From: Thelonectria olida
Lineage: Eukaryota; Ascomycota; Sordariomycetes; Hypocreales; Nectriaceae
NCBI GenBank assembly: GCA_020736575.1
Contig: JAGPYM010000019.1
Coordinates: forward strand, 620,001-684,000
Length of the DNA: 64,000 bases
Direction: 5' to 3'
Part shown: one piece after another, positions 41,954 through 51,889 of the stretch
Numbering within the stretch: the first letter of the stretch is position 1
How the letters are laid out: the number at the start of each line of letters is the position of its first letter
Made by a program: the position numbers and the translations under genes
The notes under the pieces: model-generated
What the model was told of the DNA's origin: nothing
What the model saw: the letters and a program-made list of their open reading frames with translations, nothing else
Databases searched by the model: none

Positions 41954-43858
41954 CTAGGCTGCACCACCACTCTCCTTCGGTGCTTCGCGACTAAGCCTGT
42001 CCCATCGCTGCAAGAGGCTTACCACGAAAGCAAGGCCGACGCCTCCAATACCAACCGCGAAGGCCCCCTTGATGCCCGACATGTAAGCGCTGAGGATACC
42101 ATTAAGCTGGTCGGCTGGGAAGGTTGCGCGGACCTCCGTGGCGCCAGTGGCAAGAAGCTGGAGTGGGTTCACACCGGGGGCGTCGCTGGCCAGCACATCT
42201 AACATGATATTGACGAATGCGGACTGGGCGGCCGAGACAAAGAAGGCCCCCCCAATGGTCTGGAAGACTAGCGGTGCATGCTCGTAAGTGGTGGACATTC
42301 AACGGGTTTCGGTTCTGTAAAGGAGACTTACATAGGATGATGGCCGTGACTGAAGACAGTGTTTCCGGCGTGGATGTTGCCTGCCCGATGATAATGGGGA
42401 TTTGCAGCGAGAGGCCCCAGCCGAGTCCTCCGAGTACCTGATAGCCTATCCATTTGCTTGAGCTTGACCCGATGTCCAAGGTGTAAAGCAAGCCCGCAGC
42501 AACTGTTGCGATGGCTGCTCCAACGGGGATTATCGGCGCCGCAATACCCGTCATGGAAATGAAGGCGCCGGAGGAGATCGTGGCAATTGTGATAGTGAGG
42601 ATCAGCGGTAGGTTGCGGATTCCTGAGGCGGTAGGACTGGTGCCGTCAATGCTCTGGAAGTAGATGGGCAGATAATAGATAGCCAGAAAATAGGGGCCAG
42701 CCAAAAGGAGGGCCAAGGCTGAGCTGGCCCAGATATGACGGTCCCGTATCAGCCCAGGGGCGAGCATGGCCCGATCGCCCTGGGAGTACTCCCACACGGC
42801 GAAGGCAATGGCGATAAGTACAAAACCAACAAGCAGACCGATCACGACACCAGAGTTCCAAGGGTGAGTCTGGCCGCCATATTGTAGAGCCAGAATGTAG
42901 GCAATGATGGCGCCCATGACCAGGGCCACGCCGACAAAGTCCATCTGTAGTAGCTTTTCGGCCAAGGAGGCGACAGCGGGCTTAGCCTGCGGAGGGGTTC
43001 GGAAGAAGAACATGATAATAAGCGCAGAGAGGCCACCGATCGGGAGGTTGATGTAGAAGCACCACCGCCAGCTGACCTTGTCTGCAAAGGCACCGCCGAC
43101 CAACGGCCCCACGACCGAGGCAATGCCGTACGATGCACCGATTATTCCTGTAAATATGGGCCGGCGGGATTGCGGCACGGAGAACGCAACCAGTGTGTAT
43201 GAACCAGAACCGATCCCCGCTGCGCCAACACCAGCGATAGCACGGCCCACGATTAAGGCCGTTGAACTTGGTGCCACGCCGCAGATCAAGGAGCCAAGTT
43301 CGAAGATAAGTATGGACAACAAATAGGAAGGTTTCAGTGGGAAGAACTTGTAGGCTTTCCCCCCTGTATGCGCGCACATGGTTAGAATGGACGTCGTTTG
43401 GAAACCAGATATGGAGAGGCCCGTCATTGTAGGCAGACTTACATGCTGATTGGAAGCCGCCAACACACATGAAGAAGGCGGAACCGTACCAAGATACATC
43501 GTCCAGGCTGTGGAACTCATCCGTGATTTTGGGGATGGCTGTGGCTATGATGGTCTAGCTGTGCTTAGCGAACGGTGTGTATGCTATGGACATAGTAGAA
43601 CCTTACCATGTCCAGAGAGACAAGGAAGATACTGAGGACCAAAGCAAGGACAACAAAGACCAGACGAGGCCCAGTCGGATATGCCTCCTCGAGCAATAAT
43701 GCGGCGCCGTCCTGCTTAGCTTCCACCTCCTTCTTCGCGCTGAGAAAGAATGGGTCTCGGGGGCTGTCCGAGTCATTCTCTGGGGTTAGAGTAGGAGCCT
43801 GCGAGTTGGGTAGCGGACCCAACATCTCCTGAGATGTTCCTTCGGGCGAGAGAGCCAT
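41954..43858 (-). CDS. MFS drug/toxin exporter, 14-TM DHA2 type, four exons
   Basis: Exons 43858-43607, 43554-43443, 43363-42332 and 42267-41954 join to 1710 nt (569 aa). The introns are 52, 79 and 64 nt with GT-AG borders that restore [33 protein letters not shown] and [16 protein letters not shown]. An acidic cytosolic N-terminus of about 60 residues precedes the helices. DHA2 marks include [13 protein letters not shown] (motif D1), [37 protein letters not shown] (motif C region) and [10 protein letters not shown]. Such proteins are plasma-membrane proton antiporters, and those in biosynthetic gene clusters usually export the product or give self-resistance (TOXA-like). The role here is inferred from neighbours and from the shared element 464 bp upstream. 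No lesions were seen. Confidence 0.92.
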
Positions 43859-44890
43859 TGTTGCTGGGTCCGAGGATGAGGTAGGAGTCCGACTGCGACG
43901 GAGACGTTGGAAAAAGTCGCTTCTTTTGAGATGGTGTTTGAAGGAGTTCGAAGTTCATGGAAACTATGATGGGGATAAGAACCAAATATATCTTTTCAAG
44001 TGGCTATCTTAGAGCAAAACCAACGTTGTGGCCGACGCTCCCTCTGGACATTGGAAAAGCAAAGTCCGCCAGAGCAGAGCCACAAACACCGTTGTTCCGA
44101 CATGGTAGTCGGCGGGGGGTCAAACTCCGCTGCGCTAGACGAAAAAAAACTATACATATTTAATCAGTTGCTAATTTAATTATTGATTCTGGGAGTCTTA
44201 TGAAAGACGAATGTTAAACGTGATGCTGACGATGTGGTGGAGACGCGGGATGTCGGAGTTATTCCAAGCCCGCGCCGCGCATCTAATACTCTAGGCTTAC
44301 CGCCAACATCAGCGGCCGGGTCGGCCGCGCCAGCCGCCTGTGGCCAAACACGGCCGGCTCAGGGTCGCAGTACAACGCGGATCTCGTCAAGGAAGCCGCC
44401 TCAGTCAAGAGGCGGTGCGTAAAGTACTCTGCCTCTCGAACGCGTAGAAAATGGCAGGGGAGGAGACTAAAGATACATATGGCGGAATAACCTGCCTCAG
44501 TTGATCACTAAGTCACCGTGGCGAACGCGTTGATAGCGGACATAGCGCCGCAGCCCGACATCAACAGCTCGTCCTTGCAGCAGGCGTATTGTTGCAGTGG
44601 AACCAGAGTCAAAGCAAGTCACTGTGGTTGTATTCCGATTCCCGGCGAGTCATGGTGTGTCAGACCGCCAACGTCGGAATCACCGGCTGTTTTTCTGTAT
44701 TCTTTAGTTCAAACATCAGGGGGTTGCAACTGGAACAAGTCGACAGAGCTCTCGTTGAAGCCTGCGGAGGCGTGCTCGATACAACAAGCCTAGGGAAGTC
44801 TAGTATATATACATCAGAACCGGGAGGAATCATTCTCGTTTGCACAGTGCTCCTGCCCGGAAGACTGTGTGTCCAGGTTCCAACCGCCAA
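43859..44890. other. MFS upstream region; possible unrecognised small protein at 44.5-44.9 kb
   Basis: 1.0 kb. It holds the shared element at 44322-44338 and, on the plus strand at 44589-44900, a 103-codon frame (GITGCFSVFFSSNIRGLQLE, YTSEPGGIILVC) that reads like a fragment of a small protein but has no signal peptide or splice partner that I can define. It overlaps the SDR 3 stop region. Confidence 0.35.
44322..44338 (+). promoter_or_regulatory. Shared element CGGCCGC-N5-CCGC, copy 6
   Basis: Sequence CGGCCGC-GCCAG-CCGCC, 464 bp upstream of the MFS ATG (gene on the minus strand). The least perfect copy: T instead of G before the core and C at the last position. Confidence 0.5.
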
Positions 44891-45838
44891 TCACGACTGA
44901 CCCGTGGCCAAGAATGCGTCGAGCTCCTTCTGAGTCCAGTCCCACAAGTCTTCTGCAAGCATCTGGCCCTTGGTGTGAGGACTTCCTTTACCAGTCTCTC
45001 CGATGCGAGAGTAATACTCTCCGCTCTTGACATCCTCGACTGTGCACGCCCACAGCTGCGCCTTGACTCCCTCCTCAACCGAGACCCCCATGATGGGGGA
45101 CAAGACAGACAGAATCACACGGTAGGTCAAGTTGTTTTTACCCATCACCTCTGTCAAACCTGTTCTCACCATTCCTGGATTTACAGATGCTACCCTAATA
45201 TCGGGGTACCTGTAGGCCAGCTCCTTGGCGTATAAGATATTGGCTAGCTTGCTCTGGCCATACCTTTCGACTGCTGAGATGGAGCTGGCGTCGGTCCTGA
45301 GCGTGTCAAATATAATCCCCGCCAGCGGCGCCCGAGCATGTGAGCCTGATGTCAGACTCACGATGCGGACTTCCCCCGGCCGCGTCTGCAGGGCCGTTTG
45401 CTGCATGATCGGCAAAAGTAGCCTGATAAGGAGAGCGTGGCCAAGGAAGTTTGTTCCGAATTGTAGTTCGTACCCGTCCTTGGTGAGACCCTCTGGATGG
45501 GCCATGATACCTGCGTTGTTCAACAATATGTCGAGCCGAGACGATGATTTGAGAAATTGACATGCCGCGCGCTGGACTGACGCCAGAGAGCCAAGGTCTA
45601 GCTCCAAGATACTGATGCGGACACTCGGAACAGACTTCGCGACTTCATCAACTGTTTTCTGCGCTTTGGAAACATTACGTGCGGCGAGCCAGAGGTGGCC
45701 AGGATCATGCTTTGCGAGCTCCAAAATCGACTGCTTGCCAAGGCCTGCGGTACCGCCTGTGACCAGAATTACTTTATTAGTAAGTGGTGGGATGTCTCTT
45801 GCCGGGGTGAATGAGATTGGTGCCGAGCATGTTGCCAT
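44891..45838 (-). CDS. Short-chain dehydrogenase/reductase (SDR 3), single exon
   Basis: I chose the ATG at 45838 (MATCSAPISFTPARDIPPLT) because it matches the family N-terminus; an upstream in-frame ATG at 45946 would add 36 residues without family support. The product is 315 aa and uninterrupted. Cofactor motif TGGTAGLG at 27-34, NNAG at 107-110, catalytic Tyr193 and Lys197 in YGQSKLANILYAKELA, C-terminal GEYYSRIGETGKGSPHT. It shares these blocks and the DIP-x-L opening with the broken SDR at 28713-29616, so the two are probably paralogues or duplicates within the same region. Retinol-dehydrogenase-like SDR; substrate unknown. Divergent from regulator 2 across a region with the best copy of the shared element. 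Confidence 0.92.
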   Translation of the reverse strand: MATCSAPISFTPARDIPPLTNKVILVTGGTAGLGKQSILELAKHDPGHLWLAARNVSKAQKTVDEVAKSVPSVRISILELDLGSLASVQRAACQFLKSSSRLDILLNNAGIMAHPEGLTKDGYELQFGTNFLGHALLIRLLLPIMQQTALQTRPGEVRIVSLTSGSHARAPLAGIIFDTLRTDASSISAVERYGQSKLANILYAKELAYRYPDIRVASVNPGMVRTGLTEVMGKNNLTYRVILSVLSPIMGVSVEEGVKAQLWACTVEDVKSGEYYSRIGETGKGSPHTKGQMLAEDLWDWTQKELDAFLATGQS

Positions 45839-46505
45839 ATTGACTGGAGAGGAGAGGGGAGGAGAGAAGAACTTCTCTGGGAACGCCGAGGGTTGCAGGC
45901 AGACCTCGCCCAAGCTTGAGGCTTGCGGCCGATGATGGGTTGGCACCTGTAGTCATTAAATATTAATGCCTACCAGTATGGGTAGCGCCTAATACCCTCC
46001 ACTCCATGCTGGTTGTTCCAACTGCCCGGAAGAGTACAAAAATGTCCGCATCCTGCGATGCGGAACATGCGGCCGCAGTATCCGCACCTGGGGGCATCCG
46101 ACACCGAGATTTGCGGCCGAAAGGCCCTAGCAAGCGCGGCCGCAGGCAGGCTTAAACGGGTCTCTAGAGCCAGCCGGTCTCGATGGTTTCCCGTAGCCGG
46201 GCACAGTACATCACAAAAGGGCACGCTACTGTACCTGAAGCTGAAAGAGTCCACGTTAACAGGAACTGCTCTCGCACGAGGCGGAGGCACGTCCTTCGCA
46301 CATGATGGCAAAAGCGTAAAGCCTCCAGCAAATTAGATGAGTCTACGCATCAGGGGTACAGTGTCCGTCGGTGTGTACCGACCTCTTGACTGACACGAAA
46401 TGATCCTAAAGTCACGTCTCGCCCGGCCTAGCATACAGAATTCATCCCTTATCCGCCTGTTCATCCAAAAATCCGCGACAACTCTCGCAACCCCAACAAT
46501 CATCG
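45839..46505. promoter_or_regulatory. Divergent promoter between SDR 3 and regulator 2
   Basis: 667 bp between two ATGs on opposite strands. Contains a symmetric form of the shared element (46059-46086) and a second bare GCGGCCGC at 46136-46143. Both genes are likely co-controlled from here (inference). Confidence 0.65.
46059..46086. promoter_or_regulatory. Shared element, copy 7, fully symmetric form
   Basis: TGCGG-N5-GCGGCCGC-N5-CCGCA: the half-site occurs on both sides of the octamer at equal spacing, making a 28-bp composite palindrome. It lies 221 bp upstream of SDR 3 and 420 bp upstream of regulator 2. Confidence 0.7.
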
Positions 46506-48133
46506 TTGCAGACGGCCAACTCTGCTATGTCTGACTCCGTTGGAGCCTCACCCAGAGCAGACCTAGCGCCTGCGCGGCCTGCTCTTCAGCTTCGGAGTTG
46601 TTCTCGCTGCCGTCGGCGCAAGGTGCGATGCGACCGCCGGAGCCCTTGTTTGAACTGTACGAGAAACCTGACAGAGTGCGTCTTCCCCGCCTCTGGAAGA
46701 GCGACGCGTTGTGACGACACCGGCGCCCCGACACCGAAAAGAAAGCAGGCTCATCTGCTATCACGCCTTCGAAACCTAGAGTCTGTCGTGGATGTCTTGA
46801 CAGCCCAGCCCCAGGGGCAGACAGAAAGCGGCTTCCCCGAGTCAGATGGCGCTGGGCGTGTCAGTCAAGGAATTGGCAGCGACAGCTGTGGTACCACGCT
46901 GGATGACGAAACTGCGGGGCTTGGGAAAGAATTCGGCCGTCTCGTCATCGATGAGAATGGGAGTGTCTATATTGGGAATCAGTTTTGGGCCGCTGTTCGC
47001 GATGAGGTATATAGCCCCTGGCCCCGGCCGAGTTCTCTTCTCCGGCCAGCATGGCATGGCCTTGTTATACTCACATTGGGATATACAGATCAACCAAATC
47101 AAGCAAGTCTTCGACGACGACGACAGGGATGGAGATACTTATTCGGCTGAATCTTCGTTCCTCAACGGATCATCCCCCCGCCACCTCGCTGGGCAGGGAC
47201 GGGAGGAGTCCCTGCTCTTCCTGCTCTGGCAGAGTCGGGCACAATATGTGCACCTGAAGGATCTTCGCGCGTTTCCCTCCCAAGTGCCTATCATCTGGCA
47301 AACTTACATTGAGCGCGTTGACCGCTACAGCAAGATATTGCACGTCCCGACATTCGCGAAGAGAATCCAAGACTTCCAAGATGACTTCAGCAGGATGACT
47401 CCAGGTATCAAGGCATTGATGTTCGCCATCACCATGTCCGCTGTCAACTCGATGAGTAATGAAGACGTGAGCGAACAGAAATTTCCCCTGTGACATGGAG
47501 GCTGATGAGGACAAGGTCAAGATGAAGTTACATGCAGAAAAATCCGATCTTGTCGCGCGGTATCGCACCGGTACAGAAATCGCACTCGCCCGCGCCGACT
47601 TCATCAACAGCACGGAGCTCGACGTAATCCAGGCATTTTCCATCTTCCTTGACACCGTTCAAACCATGGAGTCTCCGAAATACGTCTGGTCGATGACTGG
47701 TCTGCTCGCTCGGGTTGCCGTGTCAGCCGGGCTGCACCGCGATGGGTCGAATTTCCCAGGCATGAGCCCCTTCAACATCGAGATGCGACGGCGACTGTGG
47801 TGGAACATCTTGTTCATTGACGTACGCTCCGGAGTCGACCAGATTTCTGAGGCCTCTCTCCACGATGAGATGTTCGACACAAAGCTTCCGACGAACGTCA
47901 ACGATAGCGACCTGGATCCCTGTATGAAGGTGCCACCTGTTGCCAAGAATGAGATAACTGACACCACGCCCATTCTTGTCCGTTCGGAGCTTTGGAGTCT
48001 GGCCCAGCGTACCAGCTCTTCATTGTCTGCGTTGAAATCGAAGCGTGGGGTAGATCCAGTGGAGGCGCTGAAGCTGCCCTATTGGAACAAGTTTAGAGCA
48101 AAGAATATATTGCTGTACGGAAAAACGTATTAG
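46506..48133 (+). CDS. Zn2Cys6 transcription factor (regulator 2), probably truncated or frameshifted
   Basis: Exon 1 is 46506-47006; an 82-nt GTATAT/CAG intron joins RDE to INQIKQVFDDD; exon 2 starts at 47089. The zinc cluster is C32-x2-C-x6-C-x5-C-x2-C-x6-C58 in CSRCRRRKVRCDRRSPCLNC. The regulatory-domain blocks IERVDRYSKILHVPTFAKRI, LLARVAVSAGLHRDGSNFPG and RRRLWWNILFID are typical. Between SMSNED (47466) and DEDKVKMKLHA the frame changes. This needs either a 34-nt GTGAGC/GAG intron at 47467-47500, shorter than normal, or a one-base change in the CCCC run at about 47486-47489. The protein ends at 48133 after GKTY, giving about 460 aa, while this class often reaches 600-700. The end lies inside the antisense NLR remnant, so the 3' part was probably lost. 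Function therefore is uncertain. Confidence 0.75.
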
Positions 48134-50015
48134 GTATACAGTTAGGAACTCTAGCTCGGCGACACATCCTCGAGTTTCGACTAATAATGCATAAAGATTG
48201 AGGATCTCCAATCGGATGTAGTCCTCATCAATTGCATCTCGCCGTTCTTGCGAGAACGCCTCGCATCCTTCATCGGCAAGAAGTGGTGCCTCTGTTATCT
48301 CCACAACGCTCATTGGACGCAAAGCGAAGGTAGCCCAACCCGGATCGCCAGGGCTCGGCTTCTATCAGGCTCCGGAAGATTGGTGATTCTGCTCGAATTC
48401 CGGTCATATAGGTCTGTCACTCTGGTGGGTGCCTGGTCAATGGTTCGGTGAAGTGAGCCCAGGCTTTTCCCACTTTGAAGTTGTCCTTCGAGGATTTTAA
48501 TACCGAGGAACATGCATTCGGCCCGGTTGACTACGCGAGATAACAGTTCATCCCGCCAGAGATCACTTTTGTCGGTAATGTCCGGTTCACAATACTCCGT
48601 GCAAAACGCATAGCGACTTTTTTCACATCCTCAGGCCTTATCGGGCAATCGATTAGGGTCTAATAGGTCCCTAGTTCGCACATGCAAAAGCCATCTTGTA
48701 TTTCGGGCTTATGGCGACTAGTAATGACAAGTCGCGACGGTTTTGAGACAGACTATTTCAGAAATGTGAAGAATTCCATAAGCGACTATCGACAACTAGC
48801 CCTCCAATCGTGCCCCATCCCGGCACACTCATTAAGGCCATTAATAATAACACGAGCTGGTATGCTCTATGGTATAGCTTTAAAAAGCCCTTTGATCTCT
48901 TTAGGGGATGCAGGGGGTTTTTCGCTGGTCTCCCATCGTACCAATGCATGCTCGGATGCCTGTTTGTTTCTAGAGATCAACTGGTAAGTCCAGGCTCGTA
49001 CGATAACAAAAAGGTCTGCATGACTATCCGAATCAGAGCATAAAAGGTGATAAGCAACAGTGCAGTTAGAAGATTGAAGGTATTGGATGACCTTAGCGCA
49101 TAGGATTGTCTTGCTGCATCCAGCAGGGCCATGAATCCATAAAGATTTAGTGTAAGCTGATTTTGGCCTTTTCCATTGTTGGAACTCCTATTGCAGGTAT
49201 CTCCAAATTGCCTCTGCACAAAATTCCCATATATAGCCGCAGTCGACATAGTTCCTAGCCACTGAGGAAGCCCGTTCTTGAATTCATCTTGATTTATTAG
49301 CCCGTCTCCTATAGTGAAAGAAAACACGCACCGTTTCTACGCTTTCTGTCCCCCAAAAGAGCCTTCTCTAATGCCATAGACAGTTGTTTTATTAAGTCAA
49401 GGTTTCAAATTCATGTATTTCAACCATTTGGTTAGAGTTGCCCAGGCGACACAATAGATTCTATTCTCAGCAGGGGAGCTATACTTGGGCCTGCTTGTGC
49501 GAATTTACGCCATGCGTTTCGGATGGCTGCACCAAATCGTATATTCAAGCGCTAAAACGTTCTAGGTCTATTCAGAAAATCTTTCCTTATCCTGGAGAGT
49601 CCAAGTCCATCTCATTTCCGGGATATGGCTTTATACTATTTCCCTAACTGCACTGGTCCTTTTACATGACCACAAGAACCATACAGTCGAGATGTTAATC
49701 CTACTATCAAAGGGTCCCATCTCACAATACACTCTCCGTACCAGAATCAGTATTGCGGGTGCACTGGACGATCTTGTTAACTGTTTCACGCACTTTTGGA
49801 TCATCAAGGGCCGAATGGTGCCCGTCCTTCAATTGGTTGTCGCTGTAGCCCACGCGATCGCTCCATTGTTGTAACATAATGCGAGCGGCATCACGTTGGG
49901 CGAGCAGAGGTGGTGACTCGAATTCAGCATTCCGATACGACTCAAACCTCTCCTTGGCGTCCCGGGCGGAAGTCACTGGACCCGCTAGTCCGCCGACTCT
50001 AATACCAAGCCCGGC
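48040..50015 (-). pseudogene. Decayed NLR: HeLo-like N-terminus, NACHT domain and following region
   Basis: Reading down the minus strand, family blocks appear in order but in changing frames. They start with AAGLGIRVGGLAGPV (about 50009) and DAKERFESYRNAEFESPPLL, LQQWSDRVGYSDNQLKDGHH and ALDDPKVRETVNKIV (49976-49730), a HeLo/prion-inhibition-like helical N-domain. Next are WLGTMSTAAIYGNFVQRQFG (about 49250), EFQQWKRPKSAYTKSLWIHG and PAGCSKTILCAKVIQYLQSS (Walker A, with Ser where Gly precedes Lys), SDSHADLFVIVRAWTYQLIS, RVIINGLNECAG (Walker B region), a stop, SRLVITSRHKPE, IDQAPTRVTDLYDRN and LRPMSVVEITEAPLLADEGC, ending near ILNLYALLVETRG (about 48170). Many stops and shifts break it. NACHT STAND proteins act in fungal self/non-self recognition. 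The order and identity are direct reading; the exact N-domain family is less certain. Confidence 0.75.
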
Positions 50016-50062
50016 GGCCTCTGCAGCAGATCTTCATCGCCGGCATTAAGAGCAATGCAACC

Positions 50063-50998
50063 CTAGAACAGGATTTGGCCTTCGCGATGGTCCAGAATGT
50101 CAACGTTGCGAATCAGCACGCCGTCCGTGGTTTCGGGGCTCTCGGGATTCCCGTGAGTGCCTATGTTGATAGGATGGGCAACACCGGCCCATAATGCCGA
50201 GTTCTGCAGAGTGATATTAGTCGTGCCGCCGTACCACTGCCATCTGCGGTTGTAGATGGCCACGGAATCATCAGAGGTGCGCAGGAAGAGGTGGTCCATC
50301 AGGATATTATTACTGCAGAAGATATCGATGCCGTCGCCCCATTGGACTGAACTGATGGCCCGTACCTTCTTAATTACAACGTTTTTGGCCGCGTACGTCC
50401 TCGGTAGGACGTTGATACCAATAAAGCCTTCCAGGGTGATATTTCGAGAATGTGCCACGGGAATTTCAGCCCTTGAAGACGCGAGTAAGACACCGCGTCC
50501 TCGGATTGAAATATTGGTAGTGTTTGGGAGGTTGAACCCGCCGGTGGTCACTACGGCACCGCCTGCAACGTATACAGTCTGGCCAGAAGCCACGTCGACA
50601 TTCCCCGATATTTTGTGAAGGCCTGGTCCGTAGTATATGACATCTGGGCTGTCCTTGGACGGCACGGCGTCCTCAATTTGGTTGGTAAAGAGGTGAAGAC
50701 CGTCGAAAACATTGCCGTTAACCTGGAGGAAAATATTGTATGGCTTAGTGAGTGTAAAGGCAACTGTATGGCGGGTTTTGCGAGGTACGATACCCAAGGT
50801 CTCGGGGCGAACGATGGCTGTCTTGATGTCGCTGTTCTTGTACGTCGCTGAGACTTTAACCGACAGAACAGCTAAGAGATAAAGGGTAAGACAAGCTTGA
50901 AGGAAGTGCAATTTGAAAATTTCTTCAGAGGGTCGAAGCTGTAAGGTCGTTGGTCGATGGATTCGTTGAAGAGCAAGACCCGTTAGGTTCATTAACAT
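50063..50998 (-). CDS. Secreted pectin-lyase-fold (GH28-like beta-helix) protein, 3' truncated
   Basis: A single frame of 311 aa. A hydrophobic segment at about residues 30-50 (FLQACLTLYLLAVLSVKVSA) can act as a signal sequence; the true start may be internal. The rest is right-handed beta-helix sequence: NVDVASGQTVYVAGGAVV, NISIRGRGVLLASS, HSRNITLEGFIGINV, WGDGIDIFCSNNILMDHLFL, RTSDDSVAIYNRRWQWYGG and HPINIGTHGNPESPETTDG. It ends at TAG 50063-50065, but homologous sequence continues in frame as GCIALNAGDEDLLQR for about 15 codons before giving way to the HeLo-like NLR remnant at about 50015. The normal C-terminus (about 80-100 residues) is therefore missing and the gene is probably inactive. 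The family acts on pectic or related polysaccharides outside the cell; the exact substrate is not decidable. Confidence 0.75.
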   Translation of the reverse strand: MLMNLTGLALQRIHRPTTLQLRPSEEIFKLHFLQACLTLYLLAVLSVKVSATYKNSDIKTAIVRPETLGIVPRKTRHTVAFTLTKPYNIFLQVNGNVFDGLHLFTNQIEDAVPSKDSPDVIYYGPGLHKISGNVDVASGQTVYVAGGAVVTTGGFNLPNTTNISIRGRGVLLASSRAEIPVAHSRNITLEGFIGINVLPRTYAAKNVVIKKVRAISSVQWGDGIDIFCSNNILMDHLFLRTSDDSVAIYNRRWQWYGGTTNITLQNSALWAGVAHPINIGTHGNPESPETTDGVLIRNVDILDHREGQILF

Positions 50999-51889
50999 AC
51001 TCTAGAGGGTCTAGGTAGATGACCGTAGAATACCCCGGCGTTAGCTAGGGATTATCTAGATGATGCGACTTATTCTTACAATATTCAACTGTCCTTCCAA
51101 CAGCCCAGCCCAATTGCAACTTGCAAGGTTCATGTGAGCATTTTCCCCCAAGATCTGCGCCACCACAATGTCCCAAGGCCATTCAAGCCTAGGCGGGACG
51201 GGGATGGGAGAAGTTTCGGGGTTGGTGGTGCAAGATGAGCCCTTCCCCTATTTGCTAAATCTAAACGCCTTCAGTCCGAAGCATTGATGCAGTTCAGGGG
51301 ATATTTCCAAGTGCTACGTCCATAGCCCTGTGAGGTGACTCGATGTCTTCGGTACACCTCGTCTTGGCTCACTTAAGGGGATGCTCAGCTAGTAACCAAA
51401 TTATCCGTCTGCTGTTTGTTTTGGTTGTCCTAGGTAAAACTAGTTAAATCCAGACGGTTGTATTAGCATCCTACCTCTTGCGCTGTCTTGACGCCAGATG
51501 ACATGCCACCCTCAATTAACCCTTTCGCCTTATTGTCTAGGATTTTCGTTCGGTCAATATCCCGGATGGACTCCGGTGTGCCATGACAAGCGGTTCGAGA
51601 TGCCGATCAGCGACTCCCGTTTGGGACGCGGACTGAAGGGACACTAGGCCCGGTCTGACCCCGCAACTGGTAACCATCCTCGCGCTCTGATGGTGCGAGG
51701 TTAGTATACTTCGGCTAAATATCCTATGAGGAAATCTCGGAGTATTGAACGGGGAGAAATACATGCCACTTGAGCTCTCACCACTATGTAATAATGTTTG
51801 TGTAGCTTTAGACAGTAGAAACACAATAAATACCTCACGCGGCCCGCTAGATATCACGAAAGGCAGCAAGAGTATTCGACATTGGCCAA
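50999..51889. other. Intergenic, nothing recognised
   Basis: Upstream of the pectin-lyase-fold gene and upstream of the broken alginate-lyase-like gene. Short frames only. Confidence 0.45.
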
